A stretch of 64,000 nt of DNA from Candidatus Sumerlaeia bacterium (lineage in GTDB: Bacteria; Sumerlaeota; Sumerlaeia; SLMS01; JAHLLQ01), in contig JAHCAW010000012.1 of the NCBI GenBank assembly GCA_019634695.1, forward strand, positions 24,979-88,978, given 5' to 3'. The notes beneath the pieces are model-generated. The model was not told the DNA's origin, did not search any database, and worked only from the letters and a program-made list of their open reading frames with translations. Both the position numbers and the translations under genes were made by a program. Numbering within the stretch: position 1 is the first letter of the stretch; each line of letters begins with the position of its first letter. Below, one piece after another: positions 1-8,149 of this stretch.

Positions 1-196
1 AGGCTTGCGAGCGTAGCGTGTGGATGCGGGCGCCATGGGATGCCAGTCCGCGCACGTCGACGTCATCGTCCTGCGGGCGCAACAAGGTGGCCAGATCGAG
101 ATCGAAGTCGGCGGCCATCTGCCGGAAGATGTGGAACGCCCGGATGGCGCCACCATCGGTCAGCGGCCAAGGGGGACGCGGCGCGATGGTGAGCAT
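1..196 (-). CDS. glycosyltransferase N-terminal fragment (runs off the left edge)
   Basis: Only the first 65 codons are inside the window, read from an ATG at 196 towards base 1. The translation opens MLTIAPRPPWPLTDGGAIR and continues with HIFRQMA and DLATLLRP. This start, with a PPxPxxDGG-type loop after the first strand, is characteristic of the N-terminal Rossmann domain of GT4-type sugar transferases. It lies 67 bp downstream of the GT2 gene stop and on the same strand, so it probably belongs to the same polysaccharide operon. No strong ribosome binding site is visible. The catalytic C-terminal half is outside the window, so donor sugar and exact family cannot be assigned. Confidence 0.6.
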   Translation of the reverse strand, partial: MLTIAPRPPWPLTDGGAIRAFHIFRQMAADFDLDLATLLRPQDDDVDVRGLASHGARIHTLRSQA

Positions 197-263
197 GCGG
201 GGTTTGGAGGAAGAAGGACTCAAGGATGTCGGTGTCCTGTGGGATGGCGCGCGGCTTTTCGCC

Positions 264-1433
264 TTACGCGTCGCCCTCGCGAATGGTCTTCCAGGTGACG
301 TAGCGCTTGCCTGCGAAGTAGTTGTAGATGCCTTGCAGCGAAGCGAAGTTGACGACGCAGAAGTAGGTGATGATACCGAGCAGCTTGCCGACGCGGGCGT
401 GGCGGCTGCGCAGATGGCCGACGAGGGCGACGAGATAGAACACAACCTGGGCGCCCAGCAACGCGATGGCCCAGGCCTGAAGGCCGGCCACCACGAGATA
501 GGCGGCGTTGGCGGCAAGGAACAGCAGCATGAAGTAGGGCACGAACCAGCGCAGGATCTTGTGCGAGACGACCTGAAAGGCAAGGGCCGGACGGCACAGC
601 CACTCGCGCGCCGTGCGCATCAGGCTGAAGAATCCACGGGTGATGATGCGAATCTTGCGGCGGTACTCCTTCTGGAAGTTGTCGCCGGGTTCCTCGGTGG
701 TGATGGCGCGCGGCTCGTAGATGGTGCGCTTGCCGTGCCGGGTGGCAATGAGCAGCGGGATGGTCAAGTCGTCCATCAGTTCGCGGGGCGGCGGAACGTA
801 GTCGGCCTTGCGGATCGCGTAGATGGAGCCATTGGCGCCGATGAGGGTATTGAAGCGGCTCTCGGCCCGCTTGATGGCCTTCTCGTACTTCCAGTAGAGC
901 CCCTCGGACTCGCCGGAGGCGCTGCCGTCGGGATTGCGATAGCGCAACTCCCCGCAGACGGCGCCGACGGTGGGGTCCGCCAGACCGGCGACCAACCAAT
1001 GGATTGCGTCGGGGGCATAGAGCGAGTTCGCGTCCGACATGACGATGATCTCGCCCACGCACTGGGGCACGCAGGTATTCAAGGCGTTCATCTTGCCCTG
1101 ATTCGGCGTGATGGCGATCAGGCGGACCCCGCGGTCGGCATGGGATTCGACGATCTGGTTCGTGCGGTCGGTGGACCCGTCGGAGGCGATGACAATCTCG
1201 AGCCTGTCGTGCGGCCAATCCAGCGCCAGGGCATTCTCGATCTTCTCGGCGATGACACGCTCCTCATTGTAGGCGGCTACGAGAAGCGAGACGGTCGGAT
1301 GCCCCTCGAGAGGTGGTGGGCTGGGCCGCCGCCGCATGCGGGCCAGCAAGCCGACGAGCAACGGGTACCCAACGTAGCTGTACAGCACGCCAGCAGCGGA
1401 CAACCCCATCAATGTCAGGAACACGAGCGCCAT
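264..1433 (-). CDS. family 2 glycosyltransferase, membrane-bound (cellulose synthase-like)
   Basis: A 389-residue protein starting MALVFLTLMG. Residues 4-30 form a membrane segment. The GT-A domain starts at VSLLVAAYNEE (about 48), with nucleotide-binding DGS at 85-87, the DAN metal-binding position near 134, the catalytic-base region LMDDL near 219-223 and a basic RRKIR at 258-262 in place of QxxRW. The C-terminal part (about 296-365) has three to four hydrophobic helices. Processive or inner-membrane GT2 enzymes have this layout and add sugars from NDP-sugar to a lipid-linked or growing polysaccharide on the cytoplasmic face. A longer open frame extends upstream, but the membrane segment and ATG at 1433 fit the family. 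The locus indicates exopolysaccharide or O-antigen assembly; the sugar is unknown. Confidence 0.85.
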   Translation of the reverse strand: MALVFLTLMGLSAAGVLYSYVGYPLLVGLLARMRRRPSPPPLEGHPTVSLLVAAYNEERVIAEKIENALALDWPHDRLEIVIASDGSTDRTNQIVESHADRGVRLIAITPNQGKMNALNTCVPQCVGEIIVMSDANSLYAPDAIHWLVAGLADPTVGAVCGELRYRNPDGSASGESEGLYWKYEKAIKRAESRFNTLIGANGSIYAIRKADYVPPPRELMDDLTIPLLIATRHGKRTIYEPRAITTEEPGDNFQKEYRRKIRIITRGFFSLMRTAREWLCRPALAFQVVSHKILRWFVPYFMLLFLAANAAYLVVAGLQAWAIALLGAQVVFYLVALVGHLRSRHARVGKLLGIITYFCVVNFASLQGIYNYFAGKRYVTWKTIREGDA

Positions 1434-1627
1434 CGTGGGAAGGGTTCTGGCGGACCCCGGAGGCCCGGACAAGGCTAAACGTCCGGGGCGATGTGGCCTT
1501 GCTATCCCGGAGCCCACCCCGCAAGTCTTGTGGCTGGTTGCGAGGTGGTCAGCCACCCGGCAACCCGACCAGCCCCAATCATCACCCGCCGGCGACCAAA
1601 CCGCGCGTCTGGAGTCTTCTTCTTCCC

Positions 1628-3994
1628 ATGGCCCGAACTTGCATGCTCCCTCAACGCACTGCACTCCTCCTCCCCTTCGCGGCTGCCGGGTTGGCGGCAA
1701 CGCCCGCCGTGGCCTTCGACACCACGTCGGCCCTGGCGCGCATCGAGGTGGCCGAACGCGGGATCGTTCGCGTGACGCGAGCCGACCTCGAGGGGGTGGT
1801 GCCCGACATCGGGGAACGCGACCCGCGCGGCCTCAACCTTGTGTACAAGGGAGAAGTCGTGCCGATCCACTTCCCCGGCGAAGAAGACGGGGCGTTCGAC
1901 GAGGGAGACGCGTTCTACTTCCAGGGCACCTATCTCGAGGGCGACACGACGACAAAGGACATCTACAGCGACTCCAGCTCCTACTTCCTCGTGGCGGGCC
2001 ATGCCTCGCCCGTCCGCTTTGCCACCAAGTCGCTGGAGGATTTCGAGGCAAGGCCGACCGCCCTGCCGGACGGCACGCTCTGGCACCGGTATCATCTTGA
2101 AGCCGAAAACCTGACGCCGTTCTTTCACAACTTCGGGGCCGAGACGACGGACTTCAAGTTCACCAAGATCCTGACCTCCGAAGACGCCCAGCCTTGGGAA
2201 TACAAGACCCGGCTGACGAACCTCTCCGACACCGCCACGACCTTCTCGTTCCACGTCAAGTTCTACGGCCGCTCAAGCCTGCCCGTGAACCCGGACCATG
2301 AGGTCGCCATCGACATCAACGGCCATCCCGTGGGCACCGTCGTCTGGGACGGAGTCCATGCAACGGAGTTCAAGCGGACAGACCTGCCGGCCGAGTGGGT
2401 CGCCGGCAAGGAGGCGACGATTCGCTTCAACGTGACCGGGCAACTGCGCGATGCGCGGCGCGTCTCACCCGGGCCGAAGGACGCCGAGGGCCTGGCTGTG
2501 CGGGCACTCGACACGGTGTTCCTCGACTGGTTCCGTCTCGAGTATCCGGCATCGGCAACTGCCATCGTGCCTGGCCTCTACACGTACAATCACGGCAAGC
2601 TGGAGCTGCACTCGGTCGGGGCCGATGCAGAGGGCGCATGGCACCAGCACCGACTGACGAACATCCCGCGCGGCGACGTCTGGGTGCTGGATGTCGGCAA
2701 TGGGCACGCGCTTCGGACGGAGATCCAGGAGACCGGCGGCGACACGGTAGTCGCCACCTTCCCTGTCTTCCTGTCGGATGCGACTCACCTGTCTGTCGCG
2801 AACACGAGAAGTCTCATCGCCCCGCGGCATGTCGTGACTCCGAGCCGAACGAATCTTGTGTCGCTGGCGGCCGGCGCGGAGTTGGTTGTCGTCGCGCACG
2901 ACTCCTTCCTGGGCGAGCTGGACGGGTTCATCGCGCACAAGGTCGCCATGGGAATTCCGTCGGTAGCCGTGGCGACTTCGGCGGTCTACGACCAGTTCAA
3001 TCACGGTCACAAGCACCCGGTCGCGATTCGCGACTTCCTGAAGGCACTTCATCGGCAGGGCGATGGGAGTGTGCGGTACGCGCTGCTGATCGGACAGGCC
3101 AGCCAGGATCATCACGGCATCCAGCCCGAGGACAAGCGCCACCCGGACCTGCTGCCGACGCCGTGGTATTCGTCCCGCGCGTTCCCGCAGTACGCGAACG
3201 ATCTGTGGTACGGGATGCTGGGCGAGGATCGAGCGGTGCACGTCGCTGTCGGTCGCATCCCGGCGACCACCGCAGACGAGGTGCGCGCGACGCTGGCGAA
3301 GATCGTCGAGTTCGAAACCTCCGGCCCTTCGGACTGGAAGAAGAGGGCCCTGTTCGTCTCCAGCGAGGAGGCGATGTTCCAAAGCGAGCTGAACCGGACG
3401 GCAGAAGCGATCGCGGAATCCTGCGAGGATTGCACGTCGCATCGGGTCTACGCGGGCCGCGAAGGGGCCTCCGGGCCGGACTACGCGAAGGAACTCCGGG
3501 AACGGCTGGATGAAGGTGCGGGCCTGATGATGTTTGCGGGTCACGGCGGAAGCCATGTCTGGTGCGTCGGACCGAACTGGCCGCCGACCGCCGAGACCAA
3601 CATGTTCGACATCGACACGGTGAACACGCTGGCCAACAAGGGGCGGTACCCGATCGTCTTGGCGGCGACGTGCTACACGACGACGTTTGCCTTTCGCGAC
3701 CGCACGGATAGCATGGGAATGCGGCTGCTGACGTCGCCCGAGAAGGGGGCTGTGGCGGTGCTGAGTTCGTCGGCGCGACTCTACTTCCATCCCGCGGCAC
3801 GTCTCTACCATCGGATGGTGGAGCAGATTCACCAGGAGCGTCCACGAACCTTGGGAGACGTCATGCTGACTGTGCTGGCGGATTCACTGGAAGCAGACAC
3901 GCGGGAGTCGCAGACCCTGCTCGGGGACCCCTCCCTGCTGCTCGCCTCCATCTATTCGTCGGCGAGTGAGGCGGGAGCAGTTCCCGAGGAGTAG
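1628..3994 (+). CDS. gingipain-like C25 family cysteine peptidase, secreted
   Basis: A 788-residue protein with an N-terminal signal peptide (hydrophobic LLLPFAAAGLAATPAVA, about 10-27). The first ~400 residues are beta-rich (PorU/gingipain-like N-terminal region). The C25 caspase-like domain carries the His of AGHGGSH near residue 639 and the Cys of LAATCYTTTF near residue 682, the spacing expected of the gingipain His-Cys dyad. No sortase motif or recognisable type IX secretion C-terminal domain follows; the protein ends shortly after the peptidase domain. It diverges from the GT2 gene across a 194-bp gap that holds a hairpin (stems 1464-1470 and 1481-1487). In other bacteria C25 proteins act as secreted proteases or as the PorU-type processing enzyme. 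Its placement within a polysaccharide locus suggests a surface-processing role, which is inference. Confidence 0.8.
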   Translation: MARTCMLPQRTALLLPFAAAGLAATPAVAFDTTSALARIEVAERGIVRVTRADLEGVVPDIGERDPRGLNLVYKGEVVPIHFPGEEDGAFDEGDAFYFQGTYLEGDTTTKDIYSDSSSYFLVAGHASPVRFATKSLEDFEARPTALPDGTLWHRYHLEAENLTPFFHNFGAETTDFKFTKILTSEDAQPWEYKTRLTNLSDTATTFSFHVKFYGRSSLPVNPDHEVAIDINGHPVGTVVWDGVHATEFKRTDLPAEWVAGKEATIRFNVTGQLRDARRVSPGPKDAEGLAVRALDTVFLDWFRLEYPASATAIVPGLYTYNHGKLELHSVGADAEGAWHQHRLTNIPRGDVWVLDVGNGHALRTEIQETGGDTVVATFPVFLSDATHLSVANTRSLIAPRHVVTPSRTNLVSLAAGAELVVVAHDSFLGELDGFIAHKVAMGIPSVAVATSAVYDQFNHGHKHPVAIRDFLKALHRQGDGSVRYALLIGQASQDHHGIQPEDKRHPDLLPTPWYSSRAFPQYANDLWYGMLGEDRAVHVAVGRIPATTADEVRATLAKIVEFETSGPSDWKKRALFVSSEEAMFQSELNRTAEAIAESCEDCTSHRVYAGREGASGPDYAKELRERLDEGAGLMMFAGHGGSHVWCVGPNWPPTAETNMFDIDTVNTLANKGRYPIVLAATCYTTTFAFRDRTDSMGMRLLTSPEKGAVAVLSSSARLYFHPAARLYHRMVEQIHQERPRTLGDVMLTVLADSLEADTRESQTLLGDPSLLLASIYSSASEAGAVPEE

Positions 3995-4003
3995 ATCGCC
4001 GCC

Positions 4004-5380
4004 TCACCCCTTGGGCACGCGAGGAACACCACCAAGGACGATTCGGCCTCGCGCCACGAGGATAAGGTAGCCGTTGGTCAGCATCGCGTAGCAGAGCGTT
4101 GCCAGCGCCGTTCCGATCATAAAGGAAACCAGCCCCACCCCCTTGTGATAGAGGGCAAAGGATACCAACACCTGCACCACAAGGCTGCACGACAGAATTC
4201 CCAGCAGAACGCCAAGGCGTCGAACGATGTAGAAGTAGAAGGTCGGATAGCCAAGAATCGAGAAGCCACAGACGAGCACGGCGACCCGGGCGCTGGGGAT
4301 GCCGGCGACGTACGAGGGCAGCAGCAACTCGATGGGGTAAGGCAGCAGCATAACCCCGATGGGCATGGCCGGAAGGAGAAAGGCAATCAGATAGGGCAAT
4401 GGCTTGAGCAGGTCCTTGGCGGCCTGCCGCGCGTCGCCGGTCTGCCCATAGCGCTCCCCGACTGTCGGGTACAGCACGTTGCTGAAGGCCTGCGGCAGGG
4501 CGAGTGCAAGCCCGGAGACGACTGCTGCGATGGCGTAGATGCCCAGGGCCTCGGCACCCAGCAGGACGCGAACCAGCGTGCGATCGAGCGCCGTCAGATA
4601 CTGCTGCAGGAAGGCCATCAAGCAGACCGGAAGCCCGATCCGGATCGCGGTGCGGAGGAGGTCCGCCCGATAACATGGCCGGTAGTCGAACTTCCCGAAC
4701 CTGACACCGGCAAGGGCCTCGGCGGCCAACAAGCCGATCTGGCGAATGACGGCACCGAGCAATCCAAAGGCAACGAGAGGAAGACTGACGACTGTGACCA
4801 GGCTGGCGGCCAAAGTCTTCATGCTGACGGCGCGAAACTGCTTTCGGACATACAGGTCGATGTTGACGAGATGAAGTGCCATCGTCGCCGCGGCGAGCAT
4901 CGCTCCGCCGCCCAGGACGATCGGCGCCTTCGCATCGTCGAACGTCCACGAGAGGAGCAGGACGATCGCTCCGAAGAGGGCAAGAAAGCCTGCCTCGACC
5001 AAGACCAGCGTGAATACCGAATCCTTCATGTCGCGGGCTCGGGCATCGTCGCCGGCGCCGCGCAGGATGGGCACCTGCTGCTCCGCCCCCTGCGGGGCGC
5101 CCAGATGGATCGGCCCGGCGTAGAATGCGAGCAGGCGGGCTGTGGCATAGTGCCCCATCAGCTCGGGGCCGAGGATTCGCGCCACCACCAGGCTCGACAC
5201 GAGTACCAAGAACGTGCGGAGCCAGTTGCTGAATGCGATGTGTGCGATGGACAGAGTAAGTCGGCGCCCGCCGGAGAGCCCTCCGAGCCATGACCTCCAG
5301 CGGGACTTCAGTTGAACGAATCCCGTCGGATGCTGGCGCGAAGCATCAGGATCGCCCGACGGGTTGGCATTCTTCGACAT
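4004..5380 (-). CDS. Wzx-type polysaccharide flippase
   Basis: A 458-residue polytopic membrane protein. After a ~35-residue basic cytoplasmic leader it has roughly a dozen hydrophobic segments, with the early segment LRTFLVLVSSLVVARILGPE followed by MGHYATAR, typical of the Wzx/MATE-like polysaccharide transport fold. Such proteins flip undecaprenyl-linked oligosaccharide repeat units across the inner membrane. It is followed after 7 bp by the end of the Wzz-like gene, so the two are probably co-transcribed in the order wzz-wzx. It ends convergently, 9 bp from the C25 peptidase gene. The ATG at 5380 gives a normal family length. Substrate specificity cannot be read from sequence. Confidence 0.85.
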   Translation of the reverse strand: MSKNANPSGDPDASRQHPTGFVQLKSRWRSWLGGLSGGRRLTLSIAHIAFSNWLRTFLVLVSSLVVARILGPELMGHYATARLLAFYAGPIHLGAPQGAEQQVPILRGAGDDARARDMKDSVFTLVLVEAGFLALFGAIVLLLSWTFDDAKAPIVLGGGAMLAAATMALHLVNIDLYVRKQFRAVSMKTLAASLVTVVSLPLVAFGLLGAVIRQIGLLAAEALAGVRFGKFDYRPCYRADLLRTAIRIGLPVCLMAFLQQYLTALDRTLVRVLLGAEALGIYAIAAVVSGLALALPQAFSNVLYPTVGERYGQTGDARQAAKDLLKPLPYLIAFLLPAMPIGVMLLPYPIELLLPSYVAGIPSARVAVLVCGFSILGYPTFYFYIVRRLGVLLGILSCSLVVQVLVSFALYHKGVGLVSFMIGTALATLCYAMLTNGYLILVARGRIVLGGVPRVPKG

Positions 5381-5387
5381 GAACTGG

Positions 5388-6896
5388 TCACGCCTGTTGC
5401 CGGCCGGTGCGGGCGTGCTCGCGGTAGCCGCTGACGAGGAGAAGGATCAGCAGGGCCATGCCGAAGGCGAAGAGGCCGGCGGCGAGGGCCTTGACGGTGC
5501 GTCCTCGGGGCAGGTCGTACAGCGAGGGGATGGCAGCGCTGAGCAGGCGCAGGTCGGGCTCGATTTCGGCCTCGGCAAGGCGTGCGCTCAGGGTCTTGCT
5601 GTTGAGGGCGGAGTAGTACTCGCCAAGGTTCTTGAGCTCGGTATCGATCTTCTTGAGTTCCCACTCGGCGAGCTGCTCCTTCACATCGACCTCGCGCTGG
5701 AGGTTCTCGGTGAGCGTCTGCTCCTCGGCCAGCAGTTCGCGTTTGCGCGCCTGGAAGGCGTTCTGCGCGGCTTGAGACTGCTGGAGTGTCTTCTCGAACA
5801 AGTCGGAGCTGGTCTGGATCTGGCGCTCGATGGCTTCCTTGCGGCGGGCGGCGGCGGCGAGTTTGCCGCGCTTGGTGGCCAGCAGGGCCCGCACCTCGGT
5901 GTAGACTTCGTTGCGTTCCTCGGCGACAATGGTGCGCCCGGCCATGGCGTCGGGCAGGCGGTTCTCCTGGGCGGCAAGCAGGGCGATGGCCGTGTCCGTC
6001 AAGCCCTTGTTGAGTGTCAGCCGCTCGGGAAGGGACTGGAGTTCAGTTTCGAGGATTGCGACCTCGCGTTCGAGGGTTTCGGCTTCGAGTTCGGCATCAG
6101 CCAGCAGGTCGAGGCGGGTGGCGAGCTGCCCGCGAATCGCCTCGAGGCGCTTGGTGAGCAGATCGGTCTGGAGTCCCTCGGCGAGGGCGGCGAGTTCGAG
6201 GTCGCGTGCCTCGGAGAAGCGGGCGACTTCCTTGAGCATGCGCTCGTTTGCGGCGACGACCGCGGCGCGCAACTCGTCGTTGCGGGCGGCGGAGCGGTCG
6301 ATCGAGGTCTCGTATTCGGCCGCGGTATCGAGGTACTCGGTCTTGAGAATCTCGAGGGTGCCGCCGGCGCCAAAGCGCCCGTAGTTGCGGGAGGCCTCGA
6401 TGGCCACGCTGGCCCAGGCGTTGGCGCGCTGGGCGGCGATTTCGCCGGAGGTTCCGCGCGCGGCAAGGATCAGGACGGGCGAGTACTGGACATCCGTCGC
6501 GGTTTGGCGAATGACGCGAACGTTGGCACGGATATCCTCCCGAATGTAGCGGAGCTTCTCGGGGCGGCCGTCGTTGTCAGACCAGTTGGCGCGATCGCGC
6601 AGTTGCTTGATGACCGGATCGGACCGAACGATGATCTCGTAGTCCTGGATCGTCAGCGTGCGGGGCAGCAGTCCCGCGATGTTGTCGTTGCCCTGCTTGA
6701 AGGGCGGCGGCGCCAGGACGAGGACGACTTCGGCCTCATACTTGGCCGGCGTCTGCGAGGCGATGAAGAAGGCAGCCACCGTGGCGACAACGAAGACGGC
6801 GACGAGATAATAGGACTTCTCGACGACGAAGCCCAGGATGCGGTAGGCGGTATCGAGAGTGAGGAGGAACTCGGAGCGGACCGACTGTTGGGACAT
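5388..6896 (-). CDS. Wzz/GNVR-type polysaccharide chain-length determinant
   Basis: A 502-residue protein with the bitopic layout of polysaccharide co-polymerases. The N-terminal membrane helix is at about 29-47 (YYLVAVFVVATVAAFF), followed by YEAEVVLVLAPPP. A very long charged, heptad-rich coiled-coil region fills the periplasmic part (about 150-440), and a second membrane helix lies near 465-490. There is no C-terminal tyrosine kinase domain, unlike BY-kinase fusions. An upstream extension of the frame to 7061 exists, but the ATG at 6896 is preferred: it lies downstream of the promoter-like element at 6989-7018 and directly precedes the membrane helix. It sets the modal length of the polymer made by the Wzy/Wzx system; wzx follows in the same direction. 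Confidence 0.82.
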   Translation of the reverse strand: MSQQSVRSEFLLTLDTAYRILGFVVEKSYYLVAVFVVATVAAFFIASQTPAKYEAEVVLVLAPPPFKQGNDNIAGLLPRTLTIQDYEIIVRSDPVIKQLRDRANWSDNDGRPEKLRYIREDIRANVRVIRQTATDVQYSPVLILAARGTSGEIAAQRANAWASVAIEASRNYGRFGAGGTLEILKTEYLDTAAEYETSIDRSAARNDELRAAVVAANERMLKEVARFSEARDLELAALAEGLQTDLLTKRLEAIRGQLATRLDLLADAELEAETLEREVAILETELQSLPERLTLNKGLTDTAIALLAAQENRLPDAMAGRTIVAEERNEVYTEVRALLATKRGKLAAAARRKEAIERQIQTSSDLFEKTLQQSQAAQNAFQARKRELLAEEQTLTENLQREVDVKEQLAEWELKKIDTELKNLGEYYSALNSKTLSARLAEAEIEPDLRLLSAAIPSLYDLPRGRTVKALAAGLFAFGMALLILLLVSGYREHARTGRQQA

Positions 6897-6988
6897 GAAG
6901 TGCCACCGATGCGGGGTGTCCGGCGGTGGGGGGCGCGGAACTTGCGCCGCCCGGTTGCTCCCGCCAAGCGGGAACCACGACCGGCGAG

Positions 6989-7018
6989 TAGTCCCAAGGG
7001 GCGGCCGAAACGTGTCAA
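6989..7018 (-). promoter_or_regulatory. promoter-like element upstream of the Wzz-like gene (copy 1)
   Basis: On the minus strand a perfect TTGACA (7018-7013) is followed by CGTTTCGG and, 18-19 bp on, by a weak -10 candidate (GACTAC or GGACTA). A 22-base block around the -35 is identical to one at about 7979-8000 ahead of the FkbM gene. The position, about 120 bp before the chosen wzz start, fits a promoter; the -10 is poor. Confidence 0.4.
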
Positions 7019-7085
7019 GACGAAAGCCCGACGCCGTCTCCGCCGCCGCTGCCGGGCTCACGTGACGCCGGCCTGGATGGTGCCG

Positions 7086-7874
7086 CTACTGGGTTCTGCG
7101 CATTGCGATCAGGCAGGCCGAGCGGCTGGTGTCGTCGGTGCAATCGAAGCCTGCCGCCGCAAGGCGCTCGCGAATCGTCTGCATCTCCGCCGGCGGGTGA
7201 ATCTCGATCTTGATCGCGTTCACCCGCGCGAGCCAGGAAAGGTCCGCGTCGAACACCCGCTGCTCGGCGCCCTCGATGTCCATCTTCAAATAGTCCACCT
7301 GCGAAACGCCCCAACCATCGAAAAGGGCTGCGATGGTGCGGGCTGGCGCCTGCAAGGGTGCCGGTGCCGCCCCGGCATCCAGATCGTTCACCCGGAGCCC
7401 GCAGCCGACATTACCGCCATAGGTGATGACTCCCTCGCTGTCCCAGACGGCTGCCTGGGTCAGATGGCATCGGTCCTTCCAGGGCGCGGTCGAGTCGGCG
7501 GCGATGCGCAGGTTCCCGGCATCCATCTCGACGGCATACACCTGCGCGGCCGGGAAGAGGTGAGCGAAGTGGGCAGCCGTATAGCCCACGTTGGCGCCGA
7601 GGTCCACGATGACCTTCGGCTGGCGAACTCCAGGTGGTGGGAGGTGAAACCTGCTGTGGAATGCATCCCAGAGAACGGAGACGTCCGACGTGCCGGGTCG
7701 GCAAGGAACAGCCTGCCCGCCCAAATCCCGGATGCGAAGGCGCACCGGTGGCTTGCCGGCTTGTCCGGGTTCCCGCCAACGCCTGATGCGGTAGAAGCAC
7801 CGCATGTCCGCAACGCTCGAAAAGACCCGGGGGTAGCTGAGAAGCCGGAGCGCGAATTCCAGTCTGGGAGCCAC
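7086..7874 (-). CDS. FkbM family methyltransferase
   Basis: About 262 residues from the chosen GTG. The class I methyltransferase SAM-binding motif is VIVDLGANVGYTAAHFA, followed by YAVEMDAGN, and the FkbM hallmark YLKMDIEGAE is present near the C-terminus. Members methylate sugar hydroxyls or polyketides; here it would O-methylate a residue of the surface polysaccharide (inference from locus). The frame stays open to 8057, but a TTGACA element at 7983-7988 lies inside that extension. A start at GTG 7874, GTG 7880 or ATG 7805 is therefore more likely; the sequence EFALRLLSYPRVFSSVADM just after 7874 looks like part of the folded protein. No convincing ribosome binding site decides between them. 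Confidence 0.75.
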   Translation of the reverse strand: MAPRLEFALRLLSYPRVFSSVADMRCFYRIRRWREPGQAGKPPVRLRIRDLGGQAVPCRPGTSDVSVLWDAFHSRFHLPPPGVRQPKVIVDLGANVGYTAAHFAHLFPAAQVYAVEMDAGNLRIAADSTAPWKDRCHLTQAAVWDSEGVITYGGNVGCGLRVNDLDAGAAPAPLQAPARTIAALFDGWGVSQVDYLKMDIEGAEQRVFDADLSWLARVNAIKIEIHPPAEMQTIRERLAAAGFDCTDDTSRSACLIAMRRTQ

Positions 7875-7957
7875 GAACACCTGCCGATGTACAGGATGAG
7901 ACGGCGTGAGCTGCCGCAAGCAATCGGGGGATGACGACGTTCTCGCCAAAGGGATGC

Positions 7958-7988
7958 TTATGCCCTGAAACGGTCGGAAACGTGTCAA
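7958..7988 (-). promoter_or_regulatory. promoter-like element upstream of the FkbM gene (copy 2)
   Basis: Minus-strand TTGACA (7988-7983) followed by CGTTTCCGACCG and a GCATAA -10-like hexamer with 19-bp spacing. The 22 bases covering the -35 repeat exactly at the wzz promoter. Its position is one reason for choosing a start downstream of 7950 for the FkbM gene. Confidence 0.4.
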
Positions 7989-8149
7989 GACGAAAGCCCT
8001 GCGTGTGAATTCCGGAGCGGGGATGCCGGCGTGCGCTCCATCTTCGGCTTGCCACACTGGGGCCCCTCGTCGATTGCCAGACGGGTTGTGGGCTGCGCTG
8101 CGCCACTTGCGTCCGAAAGGATGGCCGTTTGTCGATCGCAGGACATCGC

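Noticed and set aside
5364..7934. 856-codon open frame on the plus strand opposite wzz and the FkbM gene
   Set aside because: High-GC antisense shadow. The minus-strand frames carry recognisable Wzz and FkbM motifs, and the plus-strand translation is low-complexity with no domain.
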